64,000 nucleotides of DNA from Nostoc sp. FACHB-973 (GTDB lineage Bacteria; Cyanobacteriota; Cyanobacteriia; Cyanobacteriales; Nostocaceae): the NCBI RefSeq assembly GCF_014698115.1, contig NZ_JACJSJ010000041.1:1-64000 (forward strand), in the 5' to 3' direction. Position numbers and translations under genes: made by a program. The notes under the pieces are model-generated. The model made no database searches and was not told the origin of the DNA. It saw only the letters and a program-made list of their open reading frames with translations. Below, in pieces: positions 9,358 through 17,464 of the stretch. Positions within the stretch are counted from its first letter, which is position 1; every line of letters starts with the position of its first letter.

Positions 9358-9711
9358 TTAACCAAAGGTAGTGCCGTTCCAGCCCCACATTGCACCCTTA
9401 GCATCTGCAAACTCTATATAAATTCGATTTTTAGGCACACCCAGCGTTTGGTTAATCTGCTGACAAAAATCATCACTCATCGCTTTAGTTTGATCAGGCT
9501 TCATGGTGCCAATGCTCTTAATTTCAATGTAACAAACTGGGTCTGTATTACCCGCAAAAGTCATAGGAATTTCTGGTTCAAAAGCTGTCATGACATAGGA
9601 TTCTGGTTTTCCCAAATGTTTTGCTAACTTGGCTGATAGGCTCAAAAGCATTGATTCAATTTCAGGTTTTTGAGGAGCAGATGCAGAAGTTTGGACTTTA
9701 ATTAATGGCAT
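9358..9711 (-). CDS. MIF/phenylpyruvate tautomerase-family protein
   Basis: A 117-aa protein of the macrophage migration inhibitory factor superfamily. Proline follows the initiator methionine (MPLIKVQTS); in this fold the freed N-terminal proline is the catalytic base. Further family features are KPESYVMTAFEPEIPMTFAG, VCYIEIKSIG and the C-terminal NRIYIEFADAKGAMWGWNG. The fold forms trimers. Enolase-type tautomerisation of phenylpyruvate is known for relatives, but the cyanobacterial substrate is not established. Immediately upstream lies the 21-bp tandem array. Confidence 0.92.
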   Translation of the reverse strand: MPLIKVQTSASAPQKPEIESMLLSLSAKLAKHLGKPESYVMTAFEPEIPMTFAGNTDPVCYIEIKSIGTMKPDQTKAMSDDFCQQINQTLGVPKNRIYIEFADAKGAMWGWNGTTFG

Positions 9712-9780
9712 AGTAACGAATTGGAATTTATTACACTGTTAAGTCTATCGAACCGCAGAGGGAATGAGGGAGAGTGGGGA

Positions 9781-10122
9781 ATTGGGCATTGGGCATGGGG
9801 CATTGGGCATTGGAAATCAGTCTTTAAGCTTCGTCGATGAACCTCAAAGCTTCGTCGATGAACCTTAAAGCTTCGCTGATGAACCTTAAAGCTTCGCTGA
9901 TGAACCTCAGAGCTTCGCTGATGAACCTCAGAGCTTTGCCGATGAACCTCAGAGCTTCGCTGATGAACCTCAAAGCTTCGCCGATGAACCTCAAACTTTC
10001 GTCGATGAACCTCAAACCTTCGTCGATAAACCTCAAACCTTCGCCGATGAACCTCAAAGCTTCGGCGATGAGTCTTTAAACTCAATTGTTTTACCTCTGC
10101 TTTCCCATGCCCAATGCCCAAT
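9781..10122. repeat. 21-bp tandem array with 19-bp inverted flanks
   Basis: Twelve adjacent copies of a 21-base unit run from 9820 to 10071 (example unit ACCTCAAAGCTTCGTCGATG plus A; variants differ at a few positions). A partial unit follows. Perfect 19-base inverted repeats bracket the block at 9781-9799 (starts ATTGGGCATTGGGCAT) and 10104-10122. Because 21 is divisible by three, several frames stay open on both strands with seven-residue periodicity. None has a convincing start or binding site, so I treat the block as non-coding. The units abut without spacers, unlike CRISPR. Confidence 0.9.
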
Positions 10123-10127
10123 CATTA

Positions 10128-10949
10128 CTAATGAGACGAACGAAATAGATGACTGTGTTCAGGATGATATAAACGCGATCGCCCTGTGGCTGGCGACAGT
10201 GCTGGACTGATTATATAAAGTGTGGTGCGAATTAGTTTTTCTTGATGAGTACAGTCTGCCATTTGACTCAGAGGCACAACCCTAATTTTTTCATCCGGCC
10301 ATCCGATGCGAAAGCAGATCGCCACTTGGGTTTCGGCTGGGTAATGTTCGAGTAGCTTGGCTTGGGCATTTTCGATATGACGCGCACTCAAATATAGGCA
10401 AAGGCTAGCTTGATGTGCTGCTAGGGAAGTTAATTCTTCCGGGGCGGGGACTTCTGTACGTCCGCTGATGCGTGTCAAAATGATGGTTTGGACTAAACCA
10501 GGCACAGTCAATTCTACTTTGAGTTTGGCAGCAGCAGCTTGAAAAGCGCTGATACCGGGTATGACTTCAAAAGGAATATTTGCCTCTGCGAGGAGGTGCA
10601 TTTGCTCGTGGATAGCGCTGTAGAGGCTGGGATCGCCGGAATGGAGACGGACTAGAGATTTGTGTTGCGATCGCACCTTTTCCACCATAATCGCCAAAAT
10701 CTCTTCTAAAGTTTGATTTGCAGTTCTAATTATCTCAGCATCTTTTCGGCAAATTTCTAAAATCTGTTCTGGAACTAAAGAATCAGCAAATAAAATCACA
10801 TCAGCAACAGCCAATAGTTTCTGTGCCTTCACCGTTAATAGATCGGGATCTCCAGGCCCTGCTCCGACAATGTACACAGATGGTTCTATAGTGTATGGTG
10901 TTTTTTTATAGCTCAGATTTTCTGTATATTTACTTTTATCAGAACACAC
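10128..10949 (-). CDS. cobM: Precorrin-4 C11-methyltransferase
   Basis: Methyltransferase of the corrin ring pathway (CobM/CbiF), transferring a methyl group from SAM to C11 on the way to cobalamin. The tetrapyrrole methylase fold is evident: VYIVGAGPGDPDLLTVKAQ near residue 25, LVRLHSGDPSLYSAIHEQ near 100, and VIPGISAFQAAAAKLKVELTVP near 130, then TRISGRTEVP. The start is a GTG at 10949 with GAGGGA just upstream; a later start would clip the N-terminal extension only. At 273 aa it is slightly long because of that tail and a C-terminal extension. No other cobalamin gene adjoins it here. Confidence 0.95.
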   Translation of the reverse strand: MCSDKSKYTENLSYKKTPYTIEPSVYIVGAGPGDPDLLTVKAQKLLAVADVILFADSLVPEQILEICRKDAEIIRTANQTLEEILAIMVEKVRSQHKSLVRLHSGDPSLYSAIHEQMHLLAEANIPFEVIPGISAFQAAAAKLKVELTVPGLVQTIILTRISGRTEVPAPEELTSLAAHQASLCLYLSARHIENAQAKLLEHYPAETQVAICFRIGWPDEKIRVVPLSQMADCTHQEKLIRTTLYIISPALSPATGRSRLYHPEHSHLFRSSH

Positions 10950-11047
10950 AGCAATCCCTCAAAAAATTTTTTTGTTATTTTCTCAGTATCTTTCCGGATT
11001 CACCCTCTTTCCCTAGTAGAGAGTAATGGTAGATGCACCCTGGTTAA

Positions 11048-11082
11048 GCCCTAGAGAAAACTCTGGGGCATTTTTTATTTTT
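11048..11082 (+). terminator. Intrinsic terminator without an obvious gene
   Basis: The arms GCCCTAGAG (11048-11056) and CTCTGGGGC (11061-11069) form a 9-bp stem with an AAAA loop, followed by a T-rich tail ATTTTTTATTTTT. This is a good intrinsic terminator, but only for rightward transcription. Both neighbouring genes (cobM, lgt) run leftward. A short rightward transcript from the cobM leader region could be the source. Confidence 0.6.
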
Positions 11083-11130
11083 GGGCATAGGGTATTGGGT
11101 TACAAAAACCCTTCCCCAGTCTCCAGTCCC

Positions 11131-12006
11131 TCATCCCCTCATCTCCCCATCTCCCTTAGGACTAGGAATCACATCAGGCAAAGGGCGTTTGAGTAAGTAA
11201 AGCCAAGCTAACCCAAATAATCCCAATAAAATTCCCAGAGAACTCACTACTTGTGCCATCCGCAAAGGCCCCAGCATCAAGCTATCAGTGCGAAATCCTT
11301 CAATCCACAGGCGTCCTAAGCTGTATGCTGGCCAGTAAACTAGAAACAGCGTGCCTACTTTCAGCCGTGGCTTGCCAGATAAAGACCGGAAAAACAACGT
11401 TATTAGCAGTGTAAACACCATTAAATCCCACAGAGATTCATACAGGAAGGTGGGATGAAAGTAATCAAAATTAACATACTCTAGGGGACGACGTTCTGGT
11501 GGAATATATAGCTTCCAAGGTAAATTGGTAGGATCGCCAAAAGCTTCTGAGTTGAAAAAATTACCCCAACGTCCGATCGCTTGCCCTAAAATCAGCGAAG
11601 GCGCTACTAAGTCCGCCAGTTGCCAGAAAGAAACCTGCTTGAGTTTAGCAAAAATTAAAGACGCCAAAACCCCGCCAATAATCGCTCCGTGAATGGCAAT
11701 ACCTCCTTCCCAGATAGCAAAGATTTTTTCTGGAGTGGAGGCATATTTTGGCCATTCAAACAAAACGTAGTATAGTCGTGCGCCGGGAATTGCACCAATT
11801 AACAACCAAAAGAACAAATCGCTCAGTAACTCCGGATTAACATGACGGCGCTTTGCCAAATGCTGGGAAAGCATGACGCCAATTAACACAGCTGTGGCAA
11901 TCAACAAGCCATACCAGCGGATAGTCAATGGCCCTATTCTCACCAGAATTGGTCCTGGGGAAGTAAATTGAAATGCCAAGGGCAAGGTGGAAAAATCCAG
12001 TGCCAT
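11131..12006 (-). CDS. lgt: Prolipoprotein diacylglyceryl transferase
   Basis: Inner-membrane enzyme that transfers diacylglycerol from phosphatidylglycerol to the lipobox cysteine of prolipoproteins, the first step of lipoprotein maturation. Seven hydrophobic segments are visible. The Lgt signature with its conserved arginine and asparagine is present (GQAIGRWGNFFNSEAFG, about residues 140-157), as are IRWYGLLIA and the C-terminal RLWIEGFRTDSL. Length of 291 aa is normal. The last residues (KGDGEMRG) are encoded by the start of a CTCATC-type tandem array, so the repeat seems to have replaced or extended the original C-terminus. Confidence 0.96.
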   Translation of the reverse strand: MALDFSTLPLAFQFTSPGPILVRIGPLTIRWYGLLIATAVLIGVMLSQHLAKRRHVNPELLSDLFFWLLIGAIPGARLYYVLFEWPKYASTPEKIFAIWEGGIAIHGAIIGGVLASLIFAKLKQVSFWQLADLVAPSLILGQAIGRWGNFFNSEAFGDPTNLPWKLYIPPERRPLEYVNFDYFHPTFLYESLWDLMVFTLLITLFFRSLSGKPRLKVGTLFLVYWPAYSLGRLWIEGFRTDSLMLGPLRMAQVVSSLGILLGLFGLAWLYLLKRPLPDVIPSPKGDGEMRG

Positions 12007-12297
12007 GAAAAATTACCTAGAAGAGTTCGTTAACTACCCGCGCACTTTGCTAAGTACGGAGTTTTTTATGTCTGGAATACCAGACTAACCTTGAATCCTC
12101 TACAACATTGTGAAGACAGAGGTAGAAATCTAGCATCCACATTTAGGAGTCTAATTCCTAAAGCTTAGTTGAGCATAACTTGTGCCACCAGAACAATTGA
12201 CTTTAGCATTTTTACTCAGAGTGCAAGATGATAGATTTAAGTAAGTTACACAAAACAATTTCAATATAATCACCTAAATTAAGTTTGATATATCATT

Positions 12298-12849
12298 GTG
12301 ATTGCGATTTACCCTGGCAGCTTTGACCCCATCACCTTGGGACACCTCGACCTCATCCAGCGCGGTAGTCGGCTGTTTGAGCGTGTAATTGTCGCTGTAC
12401 TGCGGAACCCTAACAAAATGCCACTCTTTAGTGTTCAGCAACGGCTAGATCAGATCCGTCTTTCTACACAACATTTACCTAATGTAGAAGTAGACAGTTT
12501 TGATGGTTTGACCGTCAATTATGCCCAAATGCGACATGCACAAGTTTTGCTACGGGGCTTACGGGCTGTGTCAGATTTTGAAGTGGAACTGCAAATGGCT
12601 CACACAAATAAAACTCTTTCTACCCAAATAGAAACAGTTTTTCTCGCAACCTCAAATGAGTATAGTTTTTTAAGTAGTAGTGTGGTAAAAGAGATTGCAA
12701 GGTTTGGTGGCTCTATCGATCATCTCGTTCCCCCACACATTGCCCTAGATATATACCAATGCTACAATCACAACTCCCCAATGTTGAACCCAATCTCAAC
12801 GGAAGCAACCCCCCCCCTCAAGAGTATGTCGGCGGAGAGGGAAGCATAG
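12298..12849 (+). CDS. coaD: Phosphopantetheine adenylyltransferase
   Basis: Fourth step of coenzyme A synthesis: 4'-phosphopantetheine plus ATP gives dephospho-CoA. The nucleotidyltransferase motif YPGSFDPITLGHLDLIQR lies at the N-terminus, followed by the substrate loop GLRAVSDFEVELQMA and the C-terminal FLSSSVVKEIARFGG. The start is GTG at 12298, giving the usual short leader before IAIYPGSFDP. The C-terminus is extended to 183 residues, about 20 longer than typical, and its last 91 bases overlap the next gene in another frame. The next CoA enzyme, coaE, is elsewhere in this window (27402-27998). Confidence 0.95.
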   Translation: MIAIYPGSFDPITLGHLDLIQRGSRLFERVIVAVLRNPNKMPLFSVQQRLDQIRLSTQHLPNVEVDSFDGLTVNYAQMRHAQVLLRGLRAVSDFEVELQMAHTNKTLSTQIETVFLATSNEYSFLSSSVVKEIARFGGSIDHLVPPHIALDIYQCYNHNSPMLNPISTEATPPLKSMSAEREA

Positions 12850-13427
12850 ATATTCAGGAGGAACTCAACCGTCTAGAGGAAATGGTTCTCTCTAGTCTCC
12901 GGATTCCCCTGACGGGACGCACACTCATCGATGAAGAAAAGCTGCTAGATCAGCTTGACTACATCCGCCTTGGTTTGCCAGGAATTTTTCAAGAAGCAGC
13001 GGCAATTCTGGAACAAAAGGAGGAAATTCTCCTGGAAGCAGAAGAATATGGCCAGCAAATAGTTGAAGCCGCCCAAGCAAAAAAAGCTCAAATTTTAGCT
13101 GAAAGCGATATTCTTCAACAGGCAAAACAAGAAGCTGAACAAATGCGGCGACAAGTGCAACAAGAGTGTGAGGCAATAATGCAAGAAACTCTGACTGAAA
13201 TTGAGCGCAAGCGGTATGCTTGTCAGCAAGAGTTGGAGCAAATGCGACAAACAGCGATCGCTCACGCTCAAGAAATTGAAGATGGTGCCGATCAATATGC
13301 CGATAGCGTCCTAGAAAATATTGAGCAGGATCTCCAAGAAATGTTGCGAATTATCACCAATGGACGGCAACAATTGCGAGTTGATAACCTCACACAACGC
13401 AATTCACCTCCTGGTAACAAGAGATAA
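12759..13427 (+). CDS. Coiled-coil protein, DivIVA/ATPase-b-like
   Basis: A 222-aa soluble protein. After a proline- and asparagine-rich start (residues 1-30) comes a folded-looking segment (LSSLRIPLTGRTLIDEEKLLDQLDYIRLGLP) and then a long charged helix, about residues 75-210, rich in Glu, Gln, Ala and Lys with heptad spacing. It resembles the long helices of DivIVA-like or ATP-synthase b-like proteins by composition only. It begins inside coaD with a 91-base overlap, so expression is probably coupled. Such a gene after coaD fits a conserved cyanobacterial pair, but the function is unknown. Confidence 0.8.
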   Translation: MLQSQLPNVEPNLNGSNPPPQEYVGGEGSIDIQEELNRLEEMVLSSLRIPLTGRTLIDEEKLLDQLDYIRLGLPGIFQEAAAILEQKEEILLEAEEYGQQIVEAAQAKKAQILAESDILQQAKQEAEQMRRQVQQECEAIMQETLTEIERKRYACQQELEQMRQTAIAHAQEIEDGADQYADSVLENIEQDLQEMLRIITNGRQQLRVDNLTQRNSPPGNKR

Positions 13428-13680
13428 AGGTTCTGAGAAAATGGGCAAGAATTATCGGTTGGGTTTTGCGACTGCTTAACCCAACAATTCTTAATTAAAA
13501 AAGCTTTTGGGCTTCCATATTCTGTTAGTAAAACATGACCTATATAAACCCACTATTATAGCCAAACAGTCTACAAAATAGACTTAGGGATAAGTGTATT
13601 TTGGCTTTTTATTTTTCTTTTATTTCATTAGTAATAAGTTTAATATTTTGGCTTGTTTAATTAAGCAGGATTATTAACAA

Positions 13681-14001
13681 ATGGTCACTTTAGCTCAAGT
13701 TAATTTTGGATTAAATCTAGGTGGTTTAATTGGAATTATTTATTTGCTTTTGGCAATTGTCTACTTTATTTTGACATTGGCTTGGCTAGTCCAACGTGGA
13801 ACCAGACTTAGAGGTTGGGCTTTAAGTCTTTATATTACCCAAGTGATATTTACGCCAATTGTCTTGTTATTATGCGGAGGAATATTATTTTTTCAAGGTT
13901 GGCGTTTAGACCCAATTCTTCAAATTGAACAGTTTTTATTATCGCTATTAATTATTTACTTAACTATCAAAGATATTGTGATTAATGCAGTTTACAGATA
14001 A
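13681..14001 (+). CDS. ycf66: Ycf66-family membrane protein (short form)
   Basis: A 106-aa protein with three to four hydrophobic segments. The stretch CGGILFFQGWRLDPILQIEQ (about residues 62-81) is the hallmark of the Ycf66 family, found in cyanobacteria and some plastids. The N-terminus FGLNLGGLIGIIYLLLAIVYF also fits. Many cyanobacterial members carry a long hydrophilic C-terminal region; here the protein ends shortly after the membrane part. The function is unknown, probably thylakoid-associated. ATG at 13681 with an AGGA about ten bases upstream. A 250-base AT-rich gap separates it from the coiled-coil gene. Confidence 0.78.
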   Translation: MVTLAQVNFGLNLGGLIGIIYLLLAIVYFILTLAWLVQRGTRLRGWALSLYITQVIFTPIVLLLCGGILFFQGWRLDPILQIEQFLLSLLIIYLTIKDIVINAVYR

Positions 14002-14209
14002 TAATTTAGGAACCAGAATTTTTCTTGCTCAATGACTTCAATTCCTACAAACTTAGCTTTATACTAGCCGGATAGGGGAAGCGGGGATGAGGAAGATGAG
14101 GGAGATGAGGGAGAATAAGTTTTACTCTTAACTCCTAACGGGCTAAACGCCCCGCTACCGCTAACAGCACTCCCAATACCCCATGCCCCATGCCCAGATT
14201 TTAATTGAG

Positions 14210-14815
14210 TTATTTTTGAGATGAAGAAGATGAACTACCACTTTCTCTGGGGTAGGGAGAGTCAACAAAACCCAATTCAAACAACTGTTTATAGGCTTTC
14301 TTACCTAAATCCCGCGTTGGGTTTTGACTCTTAATTATTTGAACCAACAATGGTACTGCTAATTCTGGCTGATTTTGTGCCCGATGTACCAATGCTAGTT
14401 GAAAGGTAGCTTCATCTCGTTTTTGGGCTGTTAATAAAGCTTTTTGACGCTGAGAATCAGAAACTTTATTGTCAATTCCTGAAAAGCTAGCGTTTAAATC
14501 TTGATAAAAATTAGATAGCTGATTATAAACCTGACGTGCTTCTTGGAGTTTCTTTGCAGCTAAAGTGTAGTTTTGAGCAGAAACGGCTTGTTCTGCATCT
14601 TTCATTAAGCGATCGCCACCTTCAATGCTCAAAAGGCTGTTATTTTGAGTTACCGGACGGAGGTTATTAGGATCGTTGGGATCAATGGGTTGTGGTTGGC
14701 TGGTAGTGCCTGGTAACTGTGGTACCTGAGCATTCACAGGTGATAGCAAGCTAAGGACTGCTAAGACTGATAAAAAAGCGCGGTGCATCAAGGTAACAGC
14801 GGCAGCAGTGTTCAT
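14210..14815 (-). CDS. Secreted hypothetical protein
   Basis: A 201-aa protein with a signal peptide: a hydrophobic core FLSVLAVLSLLSPVNA ending in a typical cleavage site near residue 29. After a Pro/Gln/Asn-rich linker comes a helical region (about 65-185), including AEQAVSAQNYTLAAKKLQEARQVY, that resembles tetratricopeptide or similar helical repeats. A serine-rich tail ends the protein. ATG at 14815 and one nine codons later (MHRAF) are both possible starts. It is probably periplasmic or lumenal. Function unknown; no informative neighbours. Confidence 0.75.
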   Translation of the reverse strand: MNTAAAVTLMHRAFLSVLAVLSLLSPVNAQVPQLPGTTSQPQPIDPNDPNNLRPVTQNNSLLSIEGGDRLMKDAEQAVSAQNYTLAAKKLQEARQVYNQLSNFYQDLNASFSGIDNKVSDSQRQKALLTAQKRDEATFQLALVHRAQNQPELAVPLLVQIIKSQNPTRDLGKKAYKQLFELGFVDSPYPRESGSSSSSSQK

Positions 14816-15369
14816 GGGATCAATTAGTGCAACAACTATATAGAAAAGTTATGGATACTTTCGGTATCTTAACTCTGTTTTGGTCTTGGGCAAACCAAAG
14901 CCACATAACTAAGTTTCTCAGATTTAGACTTAAAATTGCTGCAATAGAGTTCCCATTGCCCCTGTATAATCTTCATCACTGACTAATTCTGTACTTTGTA
15001 GTCAATAATTAGTTTTTTGCTCAAAAAGTGCCAATTTGGCTGAATATTGTCTCAATAGAGGCTAATCTATAGATATAAATCCTCTAATACCATTTTGGAT
15101 TTTGGATTTTAGATTTTGGATTGGGAATCATTTGGGACTGGAGAGACAAGGGAACAACTTGCAACAAATCTTTCTCATTGTCCCCCCATCCTCTTGCTTC
15201 CCTGTGTAGGAGTCTCCTCTTTTCCATCCCTCTTTGTTTGATTTATCACGTGAATGTCTAACTTGAAAATGGGAGTGAGAAGTTGGGAGTAGAAAGTAGG
15301 GTATATTCCTGTTTCATACTAGGTTGTGGGGTTTTGCTGTAATTAGCTGTCTTCAGACTCTTGACAGAA
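14816..15369. other. Gene-free gap with repeat segments
   Basis: This 554-base stretch has no supported gene. At 15089-15129 it holds the second copy of the AT-rich repeat also found at 8061-8101, beginning ATACCATTTTGGATTTTGG. Short CT-rich sequence near 15180-15230 and a few GGGAG repeats near 15270-15290 follow. Promoter elements for the leftward secreted-protein gene probably lie near 14820-14900 but were not resolved. Confidence 0.6.
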
Positions 15370-16125
15370 TCAAGAATTGGTAATTTCTGCAAATGTGTGA
15401 TTCGTAATTTCTGTTTCTTGATGGCTTAATTGTTGAAGTACCTTTGCTAAATCAGCTGTGAGGCTTTTGGCATCTTGTTTTATAGAGCCACGAATGTAAT
15501 CCTTAACTCTGATTGGACAGCCAATGTGAATACTCACATCTGTACCCCAATTAGGATATGGTTGGCTGTAATTGATGCTTATGGGTATAACTTTGACTCC
15601 CAAAGAGCGATCGCTAGATTCAGCAGTCAAAGCCAGACGTGCAATTCCCGGTTTCAAAGGGGCTTGAGCATGACGGTAAATATTACCTTCTGGAAAAATC
15701 ACCACGGCTTTTCGCTGTTTAAGCAGCTCAACTCCATGTCGTAGACTGCCAATTGAGGGCTGTCGAGTATTTACAGGAAAACCCCCCAAACGTCGCACAA
15801 ACCAGCCTTGCAATCCTTGGCATTCATCAATAGTGACCATAAACCGCAGGTCTTTTGCTGTCATACAATTAGCAACGGCATAGGGTATGAGCAATCCATC
15901 CCAACGTGCCCTATGGGTAGGAGCAAAGATCACAGGCCCAGTTGTGGGGATATTTTTTTGTCCGGTTATTCTAATTCGCCCAAAGAATAATGGTAATAGG
16001 CAGTGACGACCAAATAAATACGCCAGAGGACTCAACCAAGGAGAAACCCTTGAGGTAGTAACATCCGTTTGAGGATTTGCTGGTGTTTGCTGGCAAGTAT
16101 CGAATAAAGAGTAAAATTCCATCAT
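15370..16125 (-). CDS. plsC: 1-acylglycerol-3-phosphate acyltransferase family protein
   Basis: Lipid acyltransferase of the PlsC/LPLAT family, which transfers an acyl chain to lysophosphatidic acid or a similar acceptor at the membrane. The catalytic HX4D motif is THRARWDG (about residues 71-78), and FPEGN (about 145-149) stands at the phosphate-binding FPEGT position. LGGFPVNTRQPSIGSLRHG and the PISINY strand also match. Two weakly hydrophobic segments precede the catalytic domain. Length of 251 aa is normal. Cyanobacteria usually have several paralogues, so the precise acceptor is uncertain. Confidence 0.9.
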   Translation of the reverse strand: MMEFYSLFDTCQQTPANPQTDVTTSRVSPWLSPLAYLFGRHCLLPLFFGRIRITGQKNIPTTGPVIFAPTHRARWDGLLIPYAVANCMTAKDLRFMVTIDECQGLQGWFVRRLGGFPVNTRQPSIGSLRHGVELLKQRKAVVIFPEGNIYRHAQAPLKPGIARLALTAESSDRSLGVKVIPISINYSQPYPNWGTDVSIHIGCPIRVKDYIRGSIKQDAKSLTADLAKVLQQLSHQETEITNHTFAEITNS

Positions 16126-16237
16126 GATGGAGACAGCTGATTGACGGATAAAATTTAACGAAAAGCCTGATTAGTTACACCGTAGATTCTCTTGCGTGAC
16201 TTGTGTCGTGTTAGATGGACAGTTTTACCTCTGTCTG

Positions 16238-16723
16238 TTATTTTCTCTTACCCCGCTTAGTCGCAAACCAAGCCTGTAACTGTTGACGACAAGCTGATTC
16301 TAGAATGCCTCCAATTACCTGCAAGCGGTGATTAGAAGCAGCGCTGTTAGGTATGTTAATAACTGTGCGAATTGCGCCAGTTTTTGTATCGTCCACCCCG
16401 TATACAAGTAGTCCTACACGAGCTTGGACGATCGCACCTGCACACATTGGGCAAGGCTCCAGAGTTACGTACAGAGTACACTCATTCAGATGCCAATTTT
16501 GTAAAGTTGTGGCAGCTCTCTTGAGAGCAAGAATTTCCGCATGAGCGGTAGGGTCTTGGTCGCGTTCTTTTCTGTTCTCTCCCTCGGCAACTAAATTGCC
16601 AGCGGAATCGACGATCGCAGCCCCTACAGGGACTTCACCTGCATCACCTGCTGCTTGTGCTAATTCTAAGGCACGATTCATCCATTGTTGATGTATAAGA
16701 TAATCACCATATTTATTCAGCAT
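16238..16723 (-). CDS. tadA: tRNA adenosine(34) deaminase
   Basis: Zinc enzyme converting the wobble adenosine of tRNA-Arg(ACG) to inosine. The zinc and catalytic residues are in AHAEILAL (about residues 62-69) and EPCPMCAGAI (about 91-100), the cytidine/deoxycytidylate deaminase signature; TKTGAIRTVINIPNS and NHRLQVIGGI follow the TadA pattern. Length of 161 aa is normal. ATG at 16723. It precedes a repeat-rich gap and then grxC on the same strand; co-transcription is uncertain because of the repeats. Confidence 0.95.
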   Translation of the reverse strand: MLNKYGDYLIHQQWMNRALELAQAAGDAGEVPVGAAIVDSAGNLVAEGENRKERDQDPTAHAEILALKRAATTLQNWHLNECTLYVTLEPCPMCAGAIVQARVGLLVYGVDDTKTGAIRTVINIPNSAASNHRLQVIGGILESACRQQLQAWFATKRGKRK

Positions 16724-16768
16724 CCTCTAAGTAATATAAAAATTTCATCAAATTTTTACAATTCAATA

Positions 16769-16975
16769 GTCATTAGTCCAATGACCAATGACTAATGACT
16801 AATGACTGTGCCAATTTTAGATTTTAGATTGCCGATTTTAGATTTTTTTGGTTCATGCCCCGTCCCTAGTGGGCGGAACAAATCCAAAATCTAAAATTTA
16901 AAATCATAATGCCCCGCACCGCAAGTGGCGCGGGGTCAATCCAAAATCCAAAATCCAAAATCCAAAATTCTTTGA
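16769..16975. repeat. Repeat-rich gap with heptamers and a GC hairpin
   Basis: Three repeat kinds occur here. Tandem heptamers ATGACTA lie near 16785-16805. Degenerate TTTTAGA/ATCCAAA heptamers are arranged as inverted arms at about 16815-16855 and 16882-16970. Between them is a GC-rich hairpin with arms GCCCCGC and GCGGGGT-like (about 16911-16937). It matches the AT-rich repeat family at 8061 and 15089 in part. Confidence 0.65.
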
Positions 16976-16982
16976 CTATTGA

Positions 16983-17288
16983 CTATTGAGCCAACAAAGG
17001 ATCGAGTTGACTTTGTGTATCTAGCTGATAAAGATCGTCGCAACCACCAATGTGTTCGTTATTGATAAAAATTTGTGGTACTGTGCGCCGTCCGTTAGCG
17101 CGTTCCGCCATTTTCGCTCTGGCTGCTTCGTCGCCGTCGATTTTGTACTCAGTAAAGTTGACACCTTTCCACCACAGCAGCATCTTGGCACGAATGCAGT
17201 AAGGACAAGTTTGCCATGTGTAAATTTCGACATTGGCTTTAACTCGCTCTGGATGGCGATTTAAAAGGGGATTAAGAAAGTCCAGCAT
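16983..17288 (-). CDS. grxC: Glutaredoxin 3
   Basis: Small thiol-disulfide oxidoreductase using glutathione. The active site is TCPYCIRAKMLL (dithiol CPYC, about residues 27-38), followed by the cis-proline segment RTVPQIFINNEHIGGCDDLY that binds glutathione. At 101 aa the length is usual, with a short N-terminal extension. The first 128 bases of the gene lie in the left copy of a 277-bp direct repeat; the right copy carries a gene fragment. The gene itself is intact. Confidence 0.95.
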   Translation of the reverse strand: MLDFLNPLLNRHPERVKANVEIYTWQTCPYCIRAKMLLWWKGVNFTEYKIDGDEAARAKMAERANGRRTVPQIFINNEHIGGCDDLYQLDTQSQLDPLLAQ

Positions 17289-17437
17289 ATTTAATCTTAA
17301 GCAAGGTTTTGACTATATCTCTAGCCTAGATCATTGCTGGCATTACTTACGCATTGGCGTTGGAACCCACTTTTGGAAACTTTCTAGATGATTCCAGTAA
17401 GCCAAATATCCAGTCAATACCCAAATCAAAGCGGCTA
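17161..17437. repeat. 277-bp direct repeat, left copy
   Basis: Aligns without gaps to 18654-18930, with only about seven visible mismatches. It covers the 5' part of grxC, the intergenic junction and the 3' end of the DUF981 gene. The offset between copies is 1493 bp. The spacer (17438-18653) holds a methyltransferase gene. Confidence 0.93.
17343..17437 (-). pseudogene. 3' fragment of DUF981 membrane-protein gene
   Basis: On the minus strand this encodes AALIW-LTGYLAYWNHLES and the ending QKWVPTPMRK, nearly identical to the C-terminus of the complete gene at 18836-19411. A frame open back to 17537 joins it to unrelated insert sequence, so any product would be a chimera lacking most membrane helices. 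Similarity weakens but continues a few codons past 17437. Confidence 0.85.
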
Positions 17438-17464
17438 TGATCAGCACTGCCACATCAACATTAA

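Noticed and set aside
9820..10071. Possible CRISPR array
   Set aside because: Units abut directly with no unique spacers, unit length is too short, and no cas genes are present in the window.
9824..10121. Open frames of 77-139 codons across the 21-bp array on both strands
   Set aside because: They result from a repeat unit divisible by three. No binding site, no conserved start and three competing frames; treated as non-coding repeat.
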